Below, one piece after another: positions 27,398 through 35,348 of a stretch of 64,000 nt of DNA; the stretch's first letter is position 1; each line of letters opens with the position of its first letter. The notes below the pieces were generated by a model. That model was not told the DNA's origin. It searched no databases and saw only the letters and a list, made by a program, of their open reading frames with translations. Source of the DNA: Pedobacter lusitanus (GTDB taxonomy: Bacteria > Bacteroidota > Bacteroidia > Sphingobacteriales > Sphingobacteriaceae); NCBI RefSeq assembly GCF_040026395.1, contig NZ_CP157278.1:3224001-3288000 (forward strand), in the 5' to 3' direction. The translations under genes were made by a program, and so were the position numbers.

Positions 27398-27949
27398 CTA
27401 TGACTGACCTGATCCGATTTGATAACCGATAATGGTTCTACCAGTATTGGAATCATCTTTCTTTTCCAGTAATTCATCCAGATATTGGAATACAACTTCC
27501 ATATTCTTGTCCTGGTTGTCTAACTTTTTCTTGATCTTTTCCACCTCCAAACGTAGTTCAGTATGATCAGTCAATAGTTGCCTGACCCGGGTGAATATCC
27601 TGATGATCTGTATATTTACCTCTATAGCCGTTTCACTGTTAAGCACACTGGATAACATCGCAACCCCCTGTTCCGTGAAAGCATATGGCAGCTTCCGTAA
27701 ACCCATTTTCTCTTTATTGGATATCACATTTTGTGATTTCCAATCTGACAACTCTACTGCGCTCAGCTGAAACATGAAGTCAGGGGGAAAGCGTTTTTCA
27801 TTCCGCTTGATAGCTTGATTCAATATGCGGGTTTCTACGCCATACATTTCAGCAAGATCACGATCTATCATTATTTTCTGGCCTCTGACCAGATAGATTT
27901 TATTGATGATTACTTCATCAGATATGGTTATGGGTTTATGCTCGCTCAT
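27398..27949 (-). CDS. ORF6N domain DNA-binding protein
   Basis: 183 residues. The N-terminal ~90 residues are a clear ORF6N (KilA-N-related) domain: IYLVRGQKIMIDRDLAEMYG, then RFPPDFMFQLSAVE and KLPYAFTEQGVAML. The C-terminal half is a coiled coil (LRLEVEKIKKKLDNQDKNME). Such proteins are common in phages and mobile elements and in defence or toxin islands, and probably bind DNA. It is preceded on the opposite strand by an XRE-gene relic at 28011, as if it occupied the position of element cargo. Confidence 0.85.
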   Translation of the reverse strand: MSEHKPITISDEVIINKIYLVRGQKIMIDRDLAEMYGVETRILNQAIKRNEKRFPPDFMFQLSAVELSDWKSQNVISNKEKMGLRKLPYAFTEQGVAMLSSVLNSETAIEVNIQIIRIFTRVRQLLTDHTELRLEVEKIKKKLDNQDKNMEVVFQYLDELLEKKDDSNTGRTIIGYQIGSGQS

Positions 27950-28010
27950 ATTACAAATGTATTCAGGTATGTATTCAACCTGGTTATTTATTTTAGTGGA
28001 TGGCGTTTAA

Positions 28011-28211
28011 GTAGCCAAAAATATAACTCAGGCTTTTGAGGTCATCTTAGATTACATTGGCGGCGAAGGTGCCAATGCCTCTTTTGATAAAAGGACAATT
28101 AAGCGAATGCAACAGATAGAAGGACTTTCCGACGAAGACAAATCTCATCTCACCGCCATTATGGATGCCTTTATCACGGATGCTAATACCAGAAAAGCGT
28201 ATAATCAATAA
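28011..28211 (+). pseudogene. 3' relic of the element-type XRE regulator gene
   Basis: 67 codons encode VAKNITQAFEVILDYIGGEG and, further on, a GLSDEDKSHLTAIMDAFI tail ending DANTRKAYNQ. This matches the C-terminal two thirds of the intact XRE proteins at 44491 and 50664. The helix-turn-helix N-terminus is missing; a TAA stop lies right before it. It sits to the left of an orphan immunity gene (28468-28662), the same relation the XRE gene has to the immunity gene in the intact element. Confidence 0.8.
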
Positions 28212-28467
28212 ACAGGCAGACCAGACTTTTCAGTCCGCTTGCTTGCAGGAAAAACTAAGTTGCATCGTTTTTTCTCCTTCGTCACAAAACGGAGGCAGGT
28301 AATTATTGAGTATTCAATAACACAACTTGTAGATTATAAAACCATAACAAAAGACTGCATGTACGTCCATGCAGCCAATTAGCAAACCGACTATCAGACA
28401 AACAGCAAAGCTTGGTTCAGTAGGCAGAACTATGATCACGAACGACAAGCCCGCATCAGCGTGGGGG

Positions 28468-28662
28468 TTAGTCATCGCTAATTAGGCCAGCAAACTTCAA
28501 ATTGGCCATTATGTTATCTTCGCCCAAATCAACTGCTTTAAGTATTGAGATAGCAGCATCAATATCTTTTTCCCTTACAGCCTCATAATACTTATCTATT
28601 AATCCGCTTATGTAGAGGCGTTCATTAACTGTCATTCCTGAATATTTACTTTTGCCGTCCAT
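28468..28662 (-). CDS. Putative small immunity protein of an orphan cassette
   Basis: Starting at MDGKSKYSGMTVNERLYISG gives 64 residues, an all-helical protein (ISGLIDKYYEAVREKDIDAA, ISILKAVDLGED). I know this type as a small Bacteroidota protein that accompanies polymorphic toxins, but the assignment is from memory of the pattern only. The frame is continuous with an upstream fragment to 28866, which probably is the end of its toxin. The region 28212-28467 to its left holds no gene I can support. Confidence 0.55.
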   Translation of the reverse strand: MDGKSKYSGMTVNERLYISGLIDKYYEAVREKDIDAAISILKAVDLGEDNIMANLKFAGLISDD

Positions 28663-28866
28663 AGTTAAAATGCGGGTTTTGCAGTTGATGCTTTGATTGG
28701 CTTTACATTTTGTGGGTCGATAAGATACTCCATTCCCTCCTTTATTTCCGTCTAAAGGTCTTGCAAGATAACTATCTATGATGTTAGATTTATTGGCAGT
28801 TCCTTTTATTATAAATTGCCCCGTATTAGTAGCTCTGCTTTCACCTCCCGACGGCAGCAAAATCAT
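28663..28866 (-). pseudogene. Truncated toxin-tip end preceding the orphan immunity gene
   Basis: The frame encodes NTGQFIIKGTANKSNIIDSY and SYRPTKCKANQ before the immunity start. It is cut at its N-terminus by the XRE relic on the other strand (28846-29097), so no RHS core or start codon remains. The toxin activity cannot be named. Confidence 0.4.
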
Positions 28867-29097
28867 TGGACGCTACAACGTAGCGAGGCTTCGCCTTCTG
28901 TAGATGTAGCAAAAAAGATTGCCGATGCACTGGAAGTCTCTTTGGATTATCTTGCCGGAAGCAGCGACAAAGTCAGCGTAGACAAACAAACACTTAAACT
29001 CATTGATGAGATTGATGAACTCGACCCTGTAGTAAAAGAAAAGCTCTTTTTCCTCGCCAACACGGTTATCAGGGATGCCAAAACAGGCAAAGCTTAA
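28846..29097 (+). pseudogene. Frameshifted 3' relic of a second XRE regulator gene
   Basis: KIIGRY in one frame is followed, after loss of a single base near 28877, by SEASPSVDVAKKIADALEVS and LDYLAGSSDK in the next. The result aligns with MIGKYEREEAIPSIEVAKKI of the intact regulators. The C-terminus keeps a variant of the intact tail (FLANTVIRDAKTGKA). The 5' part with the DNA-binding helices is gone. It lies to the left of the immunity gene at 29231-29557, as in the intact element. Confidence 0.75.
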
Positions 29098-29111
29098 GGA
29101 CAATAAACAAC

Positions 29112-29143
29112 AAAGCCCGGATCAACGATCACGGGCTTTTATA
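29112..29143 (+). terminator. Terminator of the XRE relic
   Basis: AAAGCCCG / CGGGCTTT stem with a 12-nt loop and a T-rich end, 15 bp after the relic's stop. A related, interrupted copy is found at 32909-32985. Confidence 0.8.
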
Positions 29144-29230
29144 TAATCCAGAATAAGTATAGAAATGTTTATTAGAACTCCCTACAGACATAAAGACTGC
29201 GAGTTTTCTCACAATTAACTTTAACAAGAA

Positions 29231-29557
29231 CTAAGCATCATTCAATCTATATTCTAGTAATCGTTCGGCTATTTCCTTATCAGTATAAGCTCCTGTTTTC
29301 AAGTCCAAATCAGATTCAATAAGATCCAGTACGTATTCAATTGGAAAGAATTGAACATATTTAACACCATCTTTTTCAAACACAAGATCATCTTCCGTTT
29401 CTTCTATTGGGAACACATACACTTCAGAATCCAGATCCAAGGATTCTTTCATATAAATAATCAGAGCTTCAGATTCTACATCTAACTTTTGCTCAACATA
29501 AAACTGATCCAGTCCAACCGAATCAGTTATTTTAGATATTAACGTTATCAATTTCAT
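29231..29557 (-). CDS. Immunity protein for the WHH nuclease tip
   Basis: 108 residues, acidic, with no membrane segment (for example SLDLDSEVYVFPIEETEDDL, then YVQFFPIEYVLDLIESDLDL). It overlaps the 3' end of the WHH-type toxin frame by 26 bp, the usual toxin-immunity coupling. No named immunity family is recognised. It appears intact while its toxin is frameshifted, as expected if immunity is kept and toxin lost. Confidence 0.65.
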   Translation of the reverse strand: MKLITLISKITDSVGLDQFYVEQKLDVESEALIIYMKESLDLDSEVYVFPIEETEDDLVFEKDGVKYVQFFPIEYVLDLIESDLDLKTGAYTDKEIAERLLEYRLNDA

Positions 29558-29970
29558 ATTTATTCATTCTATCATCCCCATATTGCCATTCCACCAACTC
29601 CATAAAGGTGCATTGTACCAAAAAAACATTACCAGTAGTATGTTGTGTTTTAGGCACAAGCTGCATAACTCCATTTCCTATATCATGATGCCAAACCCAG
29701 TCAGTTGGCGATTTCCCTAATATATTCTCCGTTGGCGAACTAGGGACTGAAACCCCAAAATCATACATAGATGATAAAAATGAAGTATCTGATGCCACAG
29801 TTTCATTAAGAGATGTATTTGCAGCCTTAAAATGTGTATGATATAGCCTTTTCCTGGATAAAGTGTGCTCGACAATTCTGTTTCAAAAACTACAGAATAT
29901 ACTGAACCATCGGCAGCTTTACTAACAGTTCAGTTGCACCAGCAGTACCTACAGCAATTCCTTTTAACCC
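29532..29970 (-). pseudogene. Relic of an RHS tip with WHH-type HNH/Endo VII nuclease domain
   Basis: The intact 3' part (ATG 29798) encodes TDWVWHHDIGNGVMQLVPKT followed by QHT, the signature of the HNH/Endo VII 'WHH' nuclease toxins. Upstream, after at least one frameshift near 29830, another frame gives DGSVYSVVFETELSSTLYPG and KGY, the usual preceding part of this family. There is no RHS core or start. This is a dead toxin tip; the nuclease would have cleaved DNA of a competitor. Confidence 0.7.
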
Positions 29971-29988
29971 TTTACTTATTTATCCTAG

Positions 29989-30012
29989 AAGCCCTCGTTT
30001 GAGGGCTTTTAT
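29989..30012 (+). terminator. Small hairpin with T tract
   Basis: AAGCCCTC gttt GAGGGCTT followed by TT. It lies to the left of the immunity gene at 30034. On the plus strand it resembles an intrinsic terminator, perhaps of another lost XRE gene. Confidence 0.5.
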
Positions 30013-30033
30013 TGTTTATTTTAGAAATTAATT

Positions 30034-30381
30034 TCACCAAAGATACCCATTAAAACTACCCCAGATAAGTACTATAATAAAACACATAGTCACAATCACG
30101 TTTACTTTTAGGGTACGTTTTACAATAGTACCACTATTCATAACTGATCGATTGATAAAATATACCAATAATACAAGGACTCCTCCTTCAACGATCAAAA
30201 CAAGTGTTTTAATCGTTGCAAATCCCAACATACCTGCTGCATCTATTCTAGGCTGATTATTTTGCCATAAGAGACTCTCTGGCACAACATTATCATTAAT
30301 ATATGTATTTGCATATAGTAAACAAAAGAACACAATCAACTGATATGCTAGGTTAAAAGTTATGTATATAGTCTTCTTCAT
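30034..30381 (-). CDS. Membrane immunity protein of tip 7
   Basis: 115 residues with three hydrophobic helices (LAYQLIVFFCLLYANTY, ATIKTLVLIVEGGVLVLLVYF, NVIVTMCFIIVLIWGSF). It starts 2 bp after the stop of the toxin tip at 30384. A membrane immunity protein suggests that the toxin acts at the inner membrane or in the periplasm. No family recognised. Confidence 0.6.
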   Translation of the reverse strand: MKKTIYITFNLAYQLIVFFCLLYANTYINDNVVPESLLWQNNQPRIDAAGMLGFATIKTLVLIVEGGVLVLLVYFINRSVMNSGTIVKRTLKVNVIVTMCFIIVLIWGSFNGYLW

Positions 30382-30383
30382 TA

Positions 30384-31229
30384 TTATTCTTTTTTTTCTG
30401 GGAATGGACCAGCTGGTTTAGCTTGCTGTGCCTTGTTCCAATCATCTATTTTATAGGTTTTACCTCCAAATACAATTCCAGTAAATTGACCTTTACTATT
30501 AATATTAATCCGAACACCTATTTTCGCCACTTCTTTTACATCACCAGATGCTAGTGTTTTAAGTCCACCATAAGCTGCAGCCCCAGTTAGTAAAATACGC
30601 TGTCCTTTTGAATCGCCTATTGTTGCTTCAGTTGCAGGAAACCCTTTACTTGATAAGGTAACACTCGCGTCAACATAACCTTCTTTAATATTCTCTGTTA
30701 AGCTAACAGATGAATTTACTCCTACTTCTGGTGCCAGGCCAAGACCCACAGGATCTGAGCCGGTAAGATGCGCATCATACGACATAGTATTTTTAACGTT
30801 ATCGCTGGAAGTAAAAATTCTGTCTACACCTCCTTCTGAAGTAAAGTTTTCAGCATTACCAGCAGGTATACCATTCCAATGTGTTCCAGAACTAGTTACA
30901 TTTCCACCACGTATGGTGCCTTTGCTCGGATCGATTGTAGTAGTCTGGGATAAACGAGAAGTTACATTGTTACTCGCTGAGAAACCTCTATTATCATCAT
31001 TGAATCCAGTACCTCTAAAAGAGCCTGTAGGTGCAAACGCCCTAACTGTAACTGGATATGGCCACATACCTCCAACATCAATAAACTTTATTGGGTTGTT
31101 GAATGCGTAGGTGTAAGGTGACCATGTCATCATCTTCTCCGCCAGCGGATCAATCATATTCCACCTCCCTATAACCGGGTCGTAAAAACGAGCCCCGTAA
31201 TCGTACTCCTCTCTACTGGGATAACGTCC
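30384..31229 (-). pseudogene. Displaced RHS tip 7 (toxin unknown), without start or promoter
   Basis: The open frame begins after a TGA at 31230 and reads [18 protein letters not shown], then [20 protein letters not shown] and [10 protein letters not shown], the end of an RHS shell. About 200 residues of unknown toxin follow ([20 protein letters not shown], then [17 protein letters not shown]). The first ATG is inside the RHS end, so it is translated only if fused to an RHS body. VGGM replaces the usual DPDGM. Reading frame is intact through the tip, so it may be a silent but usable cassette. Confidence 0.75.
31195..31204. repeat. 10-bp att-like core (exact), tip 7
   Basis: CCGTAATCGT, identical to the cores that bound the duplicated element. 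On the coding strand it forms the YDYG codons. Its upstream side keeps RHS-like codons (EE) rather than the element end. Confidence 0.7.
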
Positions 31230-31235
31230 TCAATA

Positions 31236-31541
31236 CTATAAACTAATCATTTTCACAACATAATAAGCAATCATACCACCAGTAATTAAAGTTATAAAAC
31301 CATTTAGATACCAAAATCTCCTAACCCATTCTTTAAAGAAAAATGTGTTAGATAAACTTATTAGAAACGTCCCACAAACTAGACCAATAATATTATATAT
31401 CTGTAATACAAATGGAACTTCGGAACTGGAACTAGAGCCTGCACTTAAAGCGGGTATAATTAATCCAAAAATTAAACACAGACCTATCCATAATAAAGAC
31501 AAGCCCACAGGTCCAAATTTCTTATTCAACGATTTTTCCAT
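31236..31541 (-). CDS. Orphan three-helix membrane protein (probable immunity protein), copy 1
   Basis: 101 residues. Three membrane helices are visible (LSLLWIGLCLIFGLIIPAL, VLQIYNIIGLVCGTFLI, GFITLITGGMIAYYVV). It is clearly homologous to the protein at 34425-34712, and both stand directly before an RHS core fragment, joined by nearly the same ~20-bp sequence. Most likely both are immunity genes whose toxin tips were lost when the downstream tip was joined. No family name recognised. Confidence 0.6.
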   Translation of the reverse strand: MEKSLNKKFGPVGLSLLWIGLCLIFGLIIPALSAGSSSSSEVPFVLQIYNIIGLVCGTFLISLSNTFFFKEWVRRFWYLNGFITLITGGMIAYYVVKMISL

Positions 31542-31594
31542 TTATAAATAAATTTTAATAGTCTCATTCGGTATCTAGTGGCAATCCCAATGGC

Positions 31595-31660
31595 TATGTT
31601 AATAATGGTCATTATGTTATTTAGCTCCGGCCGGATTTTTCACCAGCAGAAGTAGCGACG
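31595..31660. mobile_element. Weak relic of the element's non-coding end
   Basis: 31609-31655 (cattatgttattt... ttttcaccagcagaag) resembles 40597-40650 of the intact element (tattatgttatttt... ttcttcaccggcagaag). The similarity is short and imperfect, so it is tentative. Confidence 0.4.
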
Positions 31661-31668
31661 TACTAGCA

Positions 31669-32703
31669 TTATTTTAGTCCCTTCTCCATTTCTACAGCCT
31701 CTCTTTCTTTTGCAATTTCTTGCTGTAACTCTTGCTCGGTTGGAAGATAGGTTTTGTATTTCGATGCAAAGATTTGTTTACTATCATTCAAAAGGCTGTA
31801 TTTGGCTACTGCATTGTTTTTTTCGGAACAAAGTATTAATCCGATAGTCGGATTATCGCTTTCCTGTCTCATTTTTTCTTCAAAGATCCGAACGTACATA
31901 TCCATTTGCCCAACATCCTGATGGCTGAGTTTACCTGTCTTTAAGTCAATCAGTAGAAAGCATTTTAGAATGTAGTTGTAAAAAACCAGATCGATAAAAA
32001 AGTGCTCCCCCTCTAAACTTACTCGATATTGTCTGCTTACAAATGAAAAGCCTTTGCCCAGTTCCAATAAAAACTCCTGTAGCTTATCAATAATAGCTTG
32101 TTCAAGTTCTTGTTCGTAAAAATTGGTATTAGCTTTCAGTTCCAAAAAGTCAAGTACATAAGGATCTTTGATTATATCTCTTGCTTCCATAGACTCTTTT
32201 TTACCTTCCGCTTCTGATTTTACTAGTGCCCGACCTCCCTTTTGGGTCAATACCATTCTTTCAAAATACAGGCTATTGAGTTGCCTTTCCAGTGTTCTGG
32301 TACTCCAATTACCCTCAATGGCTTCTTGCATATAAAACAACCTGGCATCTTCTCTTTCTGTTTTTAACAGCAAACGGAAATGTGTCCAACTCAATTCGGA
32401 ACGCACTGCGTTCCATTTTGGGAAAATAACGTAAAACCGCCGTATATAACGTAAATGTCGACTGCTAAAGCTTTTTCCATATTCTTTGGTTAACCGAATT
32501 GATAGTTCTTCCAATAAAACTGCTCCATAATCTGCTTTTTCTTTCCCACCCTGTTCTTCTTCAACAATCAATTTCCCAATCTGCCAATAGACCTCAACCA
32601 TTGTAGCATTAACAGCTCGGTAGGCAGTATCTTTTCCTTTATCAATTACCTGCTTTATATTGCTGTAAAGTCTCTCTATATGAGTTGCCAGAGTATCGTT
32701 CAT
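31669..32703 (-). CDS. PDDEXK nuclease domain protein, DUF1016 (YhcG) family
   Basis: 344 residues. The N-terminal DUF1016 domain is visible (AYRAVNATMVEVYWQIGKLI, then SFSSRHLRYIRRFYVIFP and LSWTHFRLLL). The C-terminal half is a PD-(D/E)XK nuclease fold with EGEHFFIDLVFYNYILKCFL, LIDLKTGKLSHQDVGQMDMY and GLILCSEKN. The catalytic Asp (FIDLVF) and the xDLK motif are present, so it is probably active. It is a DNA-cleaving or Holliday-junction-type enzyme common in defence islands and mobile DNA. It sits next to an XRE relic, where the intact element has its own genes. Confidence 0.88.
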   Translation of the reverse strand: MNDTLATHIERLYSNIKQVIDKGKDTAYRAVNATMVEVYWQIGKLIVEEEQGGKEKADYGAVLLEELSIRLTKEYGKSFSSRHLRYIRRFYVIFPKWNAVRSELSWTHFRLLLKTEREDARLFYMQEAIEGNWSTRTLERQLNSLYFERMVLTQKGGRALVKSEAEGKKESMEARDIIKDPYVLDFLELKANTNFYEQELEQAIIDKLQEFLLELGKGFSFVSRQYRVSLEGEHFFIDLVFYNYILKCFLLIDLKTGKLSHQDVGQMDMYVRIFEEKMRQESDNPTIGLILCSEKNNAVAKYSLLNDSKQIFASKYKTYLPTEQELQQEIAKEREAVEMEKGLK

Positions 32704-32779
32704 AATTACAATATTAATGTTTTTCTTTTTATCCCATCGAATGATTATTTCAATGGATAATGCTTAATCTCACTTTTAA

Positions 32780-32908
32780 CAAAAGACAGTAAATGAGATA
32801 TAACTGATACAAGACTTACCAGGAAACGACAAAAGTCATTCACTGGTAATTATTAATGACTTTCTTAGGAGGAAAATGCCAGAAAAATTAATAGACAGTA
32901 AATAACAA
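32780..32908 (+). pseudogene. Strongly decayed 3' relic of a third XRE regulator gene
   Basis: AAAAGACAGTAAA, then CCAGGAAACGACA, CACTGGTAATTATT, ACTTTCTTAG and ATGCCAGAAAA appear in the same order and spacing as in the 3' end of the intact XRE gene (44706-44812), but frames are broken. It lies left of the immunity lipoprotein at 33080. The rest of 32704-33079 holds its interrupted terminator and otherwise AT-rich DNA. Confidence 0.7.
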
Positions 32909-32924
32909 AGCTCGGATCAAAAGA

Positions 32925-32968
32925 TGGAGTGAGTCCCAAATAGTGTCCAACTTTTGGGACTCACTCCA
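32925..32968. repeat. 16-bp inverted repeat inserted in the relic terminator
   Basis: TGGAGTGAGTCCCAAA and TTTGGGACTCACTCCA form a perfect 16-bp stem with a 12-nt loop. On both sides lie the halves of a terminator similar to 29112-29143 (aaagctcggatcaa ... gatcacggcttt), so the hairpin has been inserted into its loop. It could be a tiny mobile palindrome or an IS footprint. Confidence 0.7.
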
Positions 32969-33079
32969 AGATCACGGCTTTATTATTTTATAAATTCTTC
33001 AGATACTTTTAGAATCTAAGACAGTGTTCAGAAATCTGTGTTACAATCCCCGAGTTAATATAACTGACTATCATGATTA

Positions 33080-33685
33080 CTATTTGAAATTCAATCCATT
33101 TATAGTATCAAACTGCATTTTATTTAAAGCCCCAAACACTTGAACAGAGATTTGATTACCATCTTTAAATTGCGTCAGACTAGCAATCTCAGTAATATTA
33201 CCTCCCCAATAAGATCTCTTATCATCATTGCGATTGAGAACAGTGTATAAATTTTCAAAATCTTCTGTTTTGATTTTATGATCTTCAGAAGCAAGCCATC
33301 CCCTAACTCCCTCAGTCCATTTAGTCATATGACAAGCATTACCACAAATTCCCATGAGATACTTTATTCGTTGATTTTTTTCTCCAGAATAATTTATTTC
33401 CAATACCCAAAGTTCACTGAAACTAATTTCGCTATATATTTTCCCCTGTTTAAAGCTTTTCAGAAAATCCTTTCTGCCGAAGACAGACAGATTATGTTTT
33501 TTTTCAAAATCCAAGAGAAAAATAGACTTCTTATCCCCTTTTTTGATCATAGCTTTATTAGTTTCAGCGTTCCATAATTTCAAAAAATCATCATTCAAAT
33601 ATTGATCAAAATTCGATGTACATTTCACAGCACTTGAGCATGACCAGAACAATGCAGCTGATAGTAATAAAATAAAATATCTCAT
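33080..33685 (-). CDS. Lipoprotein immunity protein of tip 6 (peptidase)
   Basis: 201 residues. The lipobox LFWSC (Cys16) gives a lipid anchor. The body is a mixed alpha/beta domain (SELWVLEINYSGEKNQRIKY, then LMGICGNACHMTKW). It starts 1 bp after the stop of tip 6, the typical toxin-immunity arrangement. An envelope-bound immunity protein fits a toxin that acts in the periplasm. No family name recognised. Confidence 0.6.
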   Translation of the reverse strand: MRYFILLLSAALFWSCSSAVKCTSNFDQYLNDDFLKLWNAETNKAMIKKGDKKSIFLLDFEKKHNLSVFGRKDFLKSFKQGKIYSEISFSELWVLEINYSGEKNQRIKYLMGICGNACHMTKWTEGVRGWLASEDHKIKTEDFENLYTVLNRNDDKRSYWGGNITEIASLTQFKDGNQISVQVFGALNKMQFDTINGLNFK

Positions 33686-33686
33686 A

Positions 33687-34418
33687 TTAATTCGTGATTA
33701 TTGGGATTGCTCTTCTTTTAGCGCCCTGTTCTCTTCTTATAGGATTATCAACCCTAGTTCGAATTCTATATTCATCTTTTGTCATTGGCGTAGGTGAATT
33801 ATCTCTACGATCAGGATCTATTACGGTTAATGTCTCATTAGTAGCCTTCCCGTCAATACCATCTTTCGCATGCCCCAGCTCGTGTGCTAAACCAACCTGT
33901 GCTGGTCTGCCTGTAGTTCCGTCACCATTTTTTATACCTTCTTCATAATTTTCTAAATTATTTGGATCAAAACTAATCGTTGAACCAGATCTGCCTCTCA
34001 CATTTCCATTTGCTGCGGCTCCATCAATAAATGATGTGCTATTTCCTAAACCTTTTGCATCTTGAATAATTATTTTTTTATCACTTGTAATCAAATTAGA
34101 CACCAAATCTGTTCCAATTGGTTTAGTACCACCCGACATTTCCAATTTCCCACCTTTTGATATACTTATTTTCTGATTCGTCAATAATTGAAGTTGATTA
34201 AGAACTTGTTGCCGATACCCTTTTGTACCAACAATAATTATGTCTTCAGGCTTCATCCCATCAGGATCAACGAAGCGAATAGGATTATTAAAGCTATAAA
34301 CATAAGGAGAGTATCTTCTCATCTTCTCATAAAGTGGGTCTACAACACTCCACCTCCCTATCACCGGATCATAGAAACGGGCTCCGTAATCATACTCCTC
34401 AATACCGAGATAACATTC
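33687..34418 (-). pseudogene. Displaced RHS tip 6: zinc metallopeptidase-type toxin, no start or promoter
   Basis: The frame opens after a TGA at 34419 and reads [20 protein letters not shown], then [20 protein letters not shown] and [11 protein letters not shown], an RHS end. The toxin domain follows: [20 protein letters not shown] and [17 protein letters not shown], an HExxH zinc-binding motif inside AHELGHA, with a downstream RREQGAKRR stretch. This is the pattern of M91-like (NleD/EspL-related) metallopeptidase tips. The frame is open through the toxin; only the RHS body is lacking, so it is silent rather than mutated. Confidence 0.75.
34384..34393. repeat. 10-bp att-like core (1 mismatch), tip 6
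   Basis: CCGTAATCAT differs from the element core by one base (position 9). It lies in the YDYG codons, with RHS-like GIEE codons upstream. Confidence 0.6.
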
Positions 34419-34424
34419 TCAATA

Positions 34425-34712
34425 CTATAAAGTAATCATTTTCACAATATAATAAGCAATTATACCCCCAGTAATTAAAGTTATAAGATCATTTATATAC
34501 CAAGATATCTGAATCCATCCTTTAAAGAAAACCATGTTAGATAAACTTATTAGAAATGTTCCACAAACTAATCCAGTAATAGCATAAGTCCGCAATATTA
34601 ATCGAACTTCAGCACTTAAAATGGGTATTATTACCCCAAAGATTAAATATAAACCCGCCCACAACAAATACAAGCTTATATGTCCAAAATTATTATTTAA
34701 TGATTTTTCCAT
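34425..34712 (-). CDS. Orphan three-helix membrane protein (probable immunity protein), copy 2
   Basis: 95 residues, homologous over its whole length to 31236-31541 (LWAGLYLIFGVIIPILSAE, ITGLVCGTFLISLSNMVFFK, ITLITGGIIAYYIVKMI), but lacking the Ser-rich insert of copy 1. Its stop is followed within 10 bp by the RHS fragment of tip 6. 34713-34913 holds nothing I can support. Confidence 0.6.
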   Translation of the reverse strand: MEKSLNNNFGHISLYLLWAGLYLIFGVIIPILSAEVRLILRTYAITGLVCGTFLISLSNMVFFKGWIQISWYINDLITLITGGIIAYYIVKMITL

Positions 34713-34913
34713 TTATAACTAATTTTTAATAGTCTAATTTGTTGTTCATTGGCATTTCGAGTGCTTCCAACTTGATATCGCATTTTGCGACATCAAGTCT
34801 ACAAATTCTTGCTCATTCAACCCAGAAATGGGTAAGCCTAAAAAAGGCAGAGGATTTAATCTTTTATTTTAATAACCAGCTATAGTACTATAAAGTCTAT
34901 TATTTACATATCT

Positions 34914-35345
34914 TTAATTTTCATCGGTAGTATCCAGAAAACTACCTTTTTTTTTAGATTTTATTACCTTTTGTAATGGCTTAACATCGGTGATGTCCTG
35001 TCTACGGCCGGAGACTTGTTTATTTTTCACGAGATCATTAAGGCCGATATAATTGATGACAAGATCGTCCTCGAGTTTTATCTTTTCCATATTTAAAATC
35101 GCCTCACTAAACTTAACTCCATCAATAATATTCAGCATATCAATCCGTAATTGTGGATATCCAATCTGGCTAATTAATCCTCCAGTCAAAAAACCTCATT
35201 CTGGAAGCCTGGAGATTGCAACCCAAAATCATTCACGACTTTGAGCATTCGAATTGCGTTTTCTTCAGATACATTGATCCAAATATCGAGATCGCCTGTG
35301 TGACGAGGCTTACCATGAAATGCCAGTGTATAGCCCCCCACAACC
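34914..35345 (-). pseudogene. Frameshifted nucleotidyltransferase (DUF6036/AbiEii-like)
   Basis: The N-terminal frame encodes VVGGYTLAFHGKPRHTGDLD and IWINVSEENAIRML, the GG...D.D nucleotidyltransferase motif. A frameshift or stop near 35187 separates it from the C-terminal frame (ISQIGYPQLRIDMLNIIDGV, then NYIGLNDLVKNKQVSGRRQD). The true start is also lost. It is a close relative of the remnant at 26500-26743. Confidence 0.75.
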
Positions 35346-35348
35346 GAA

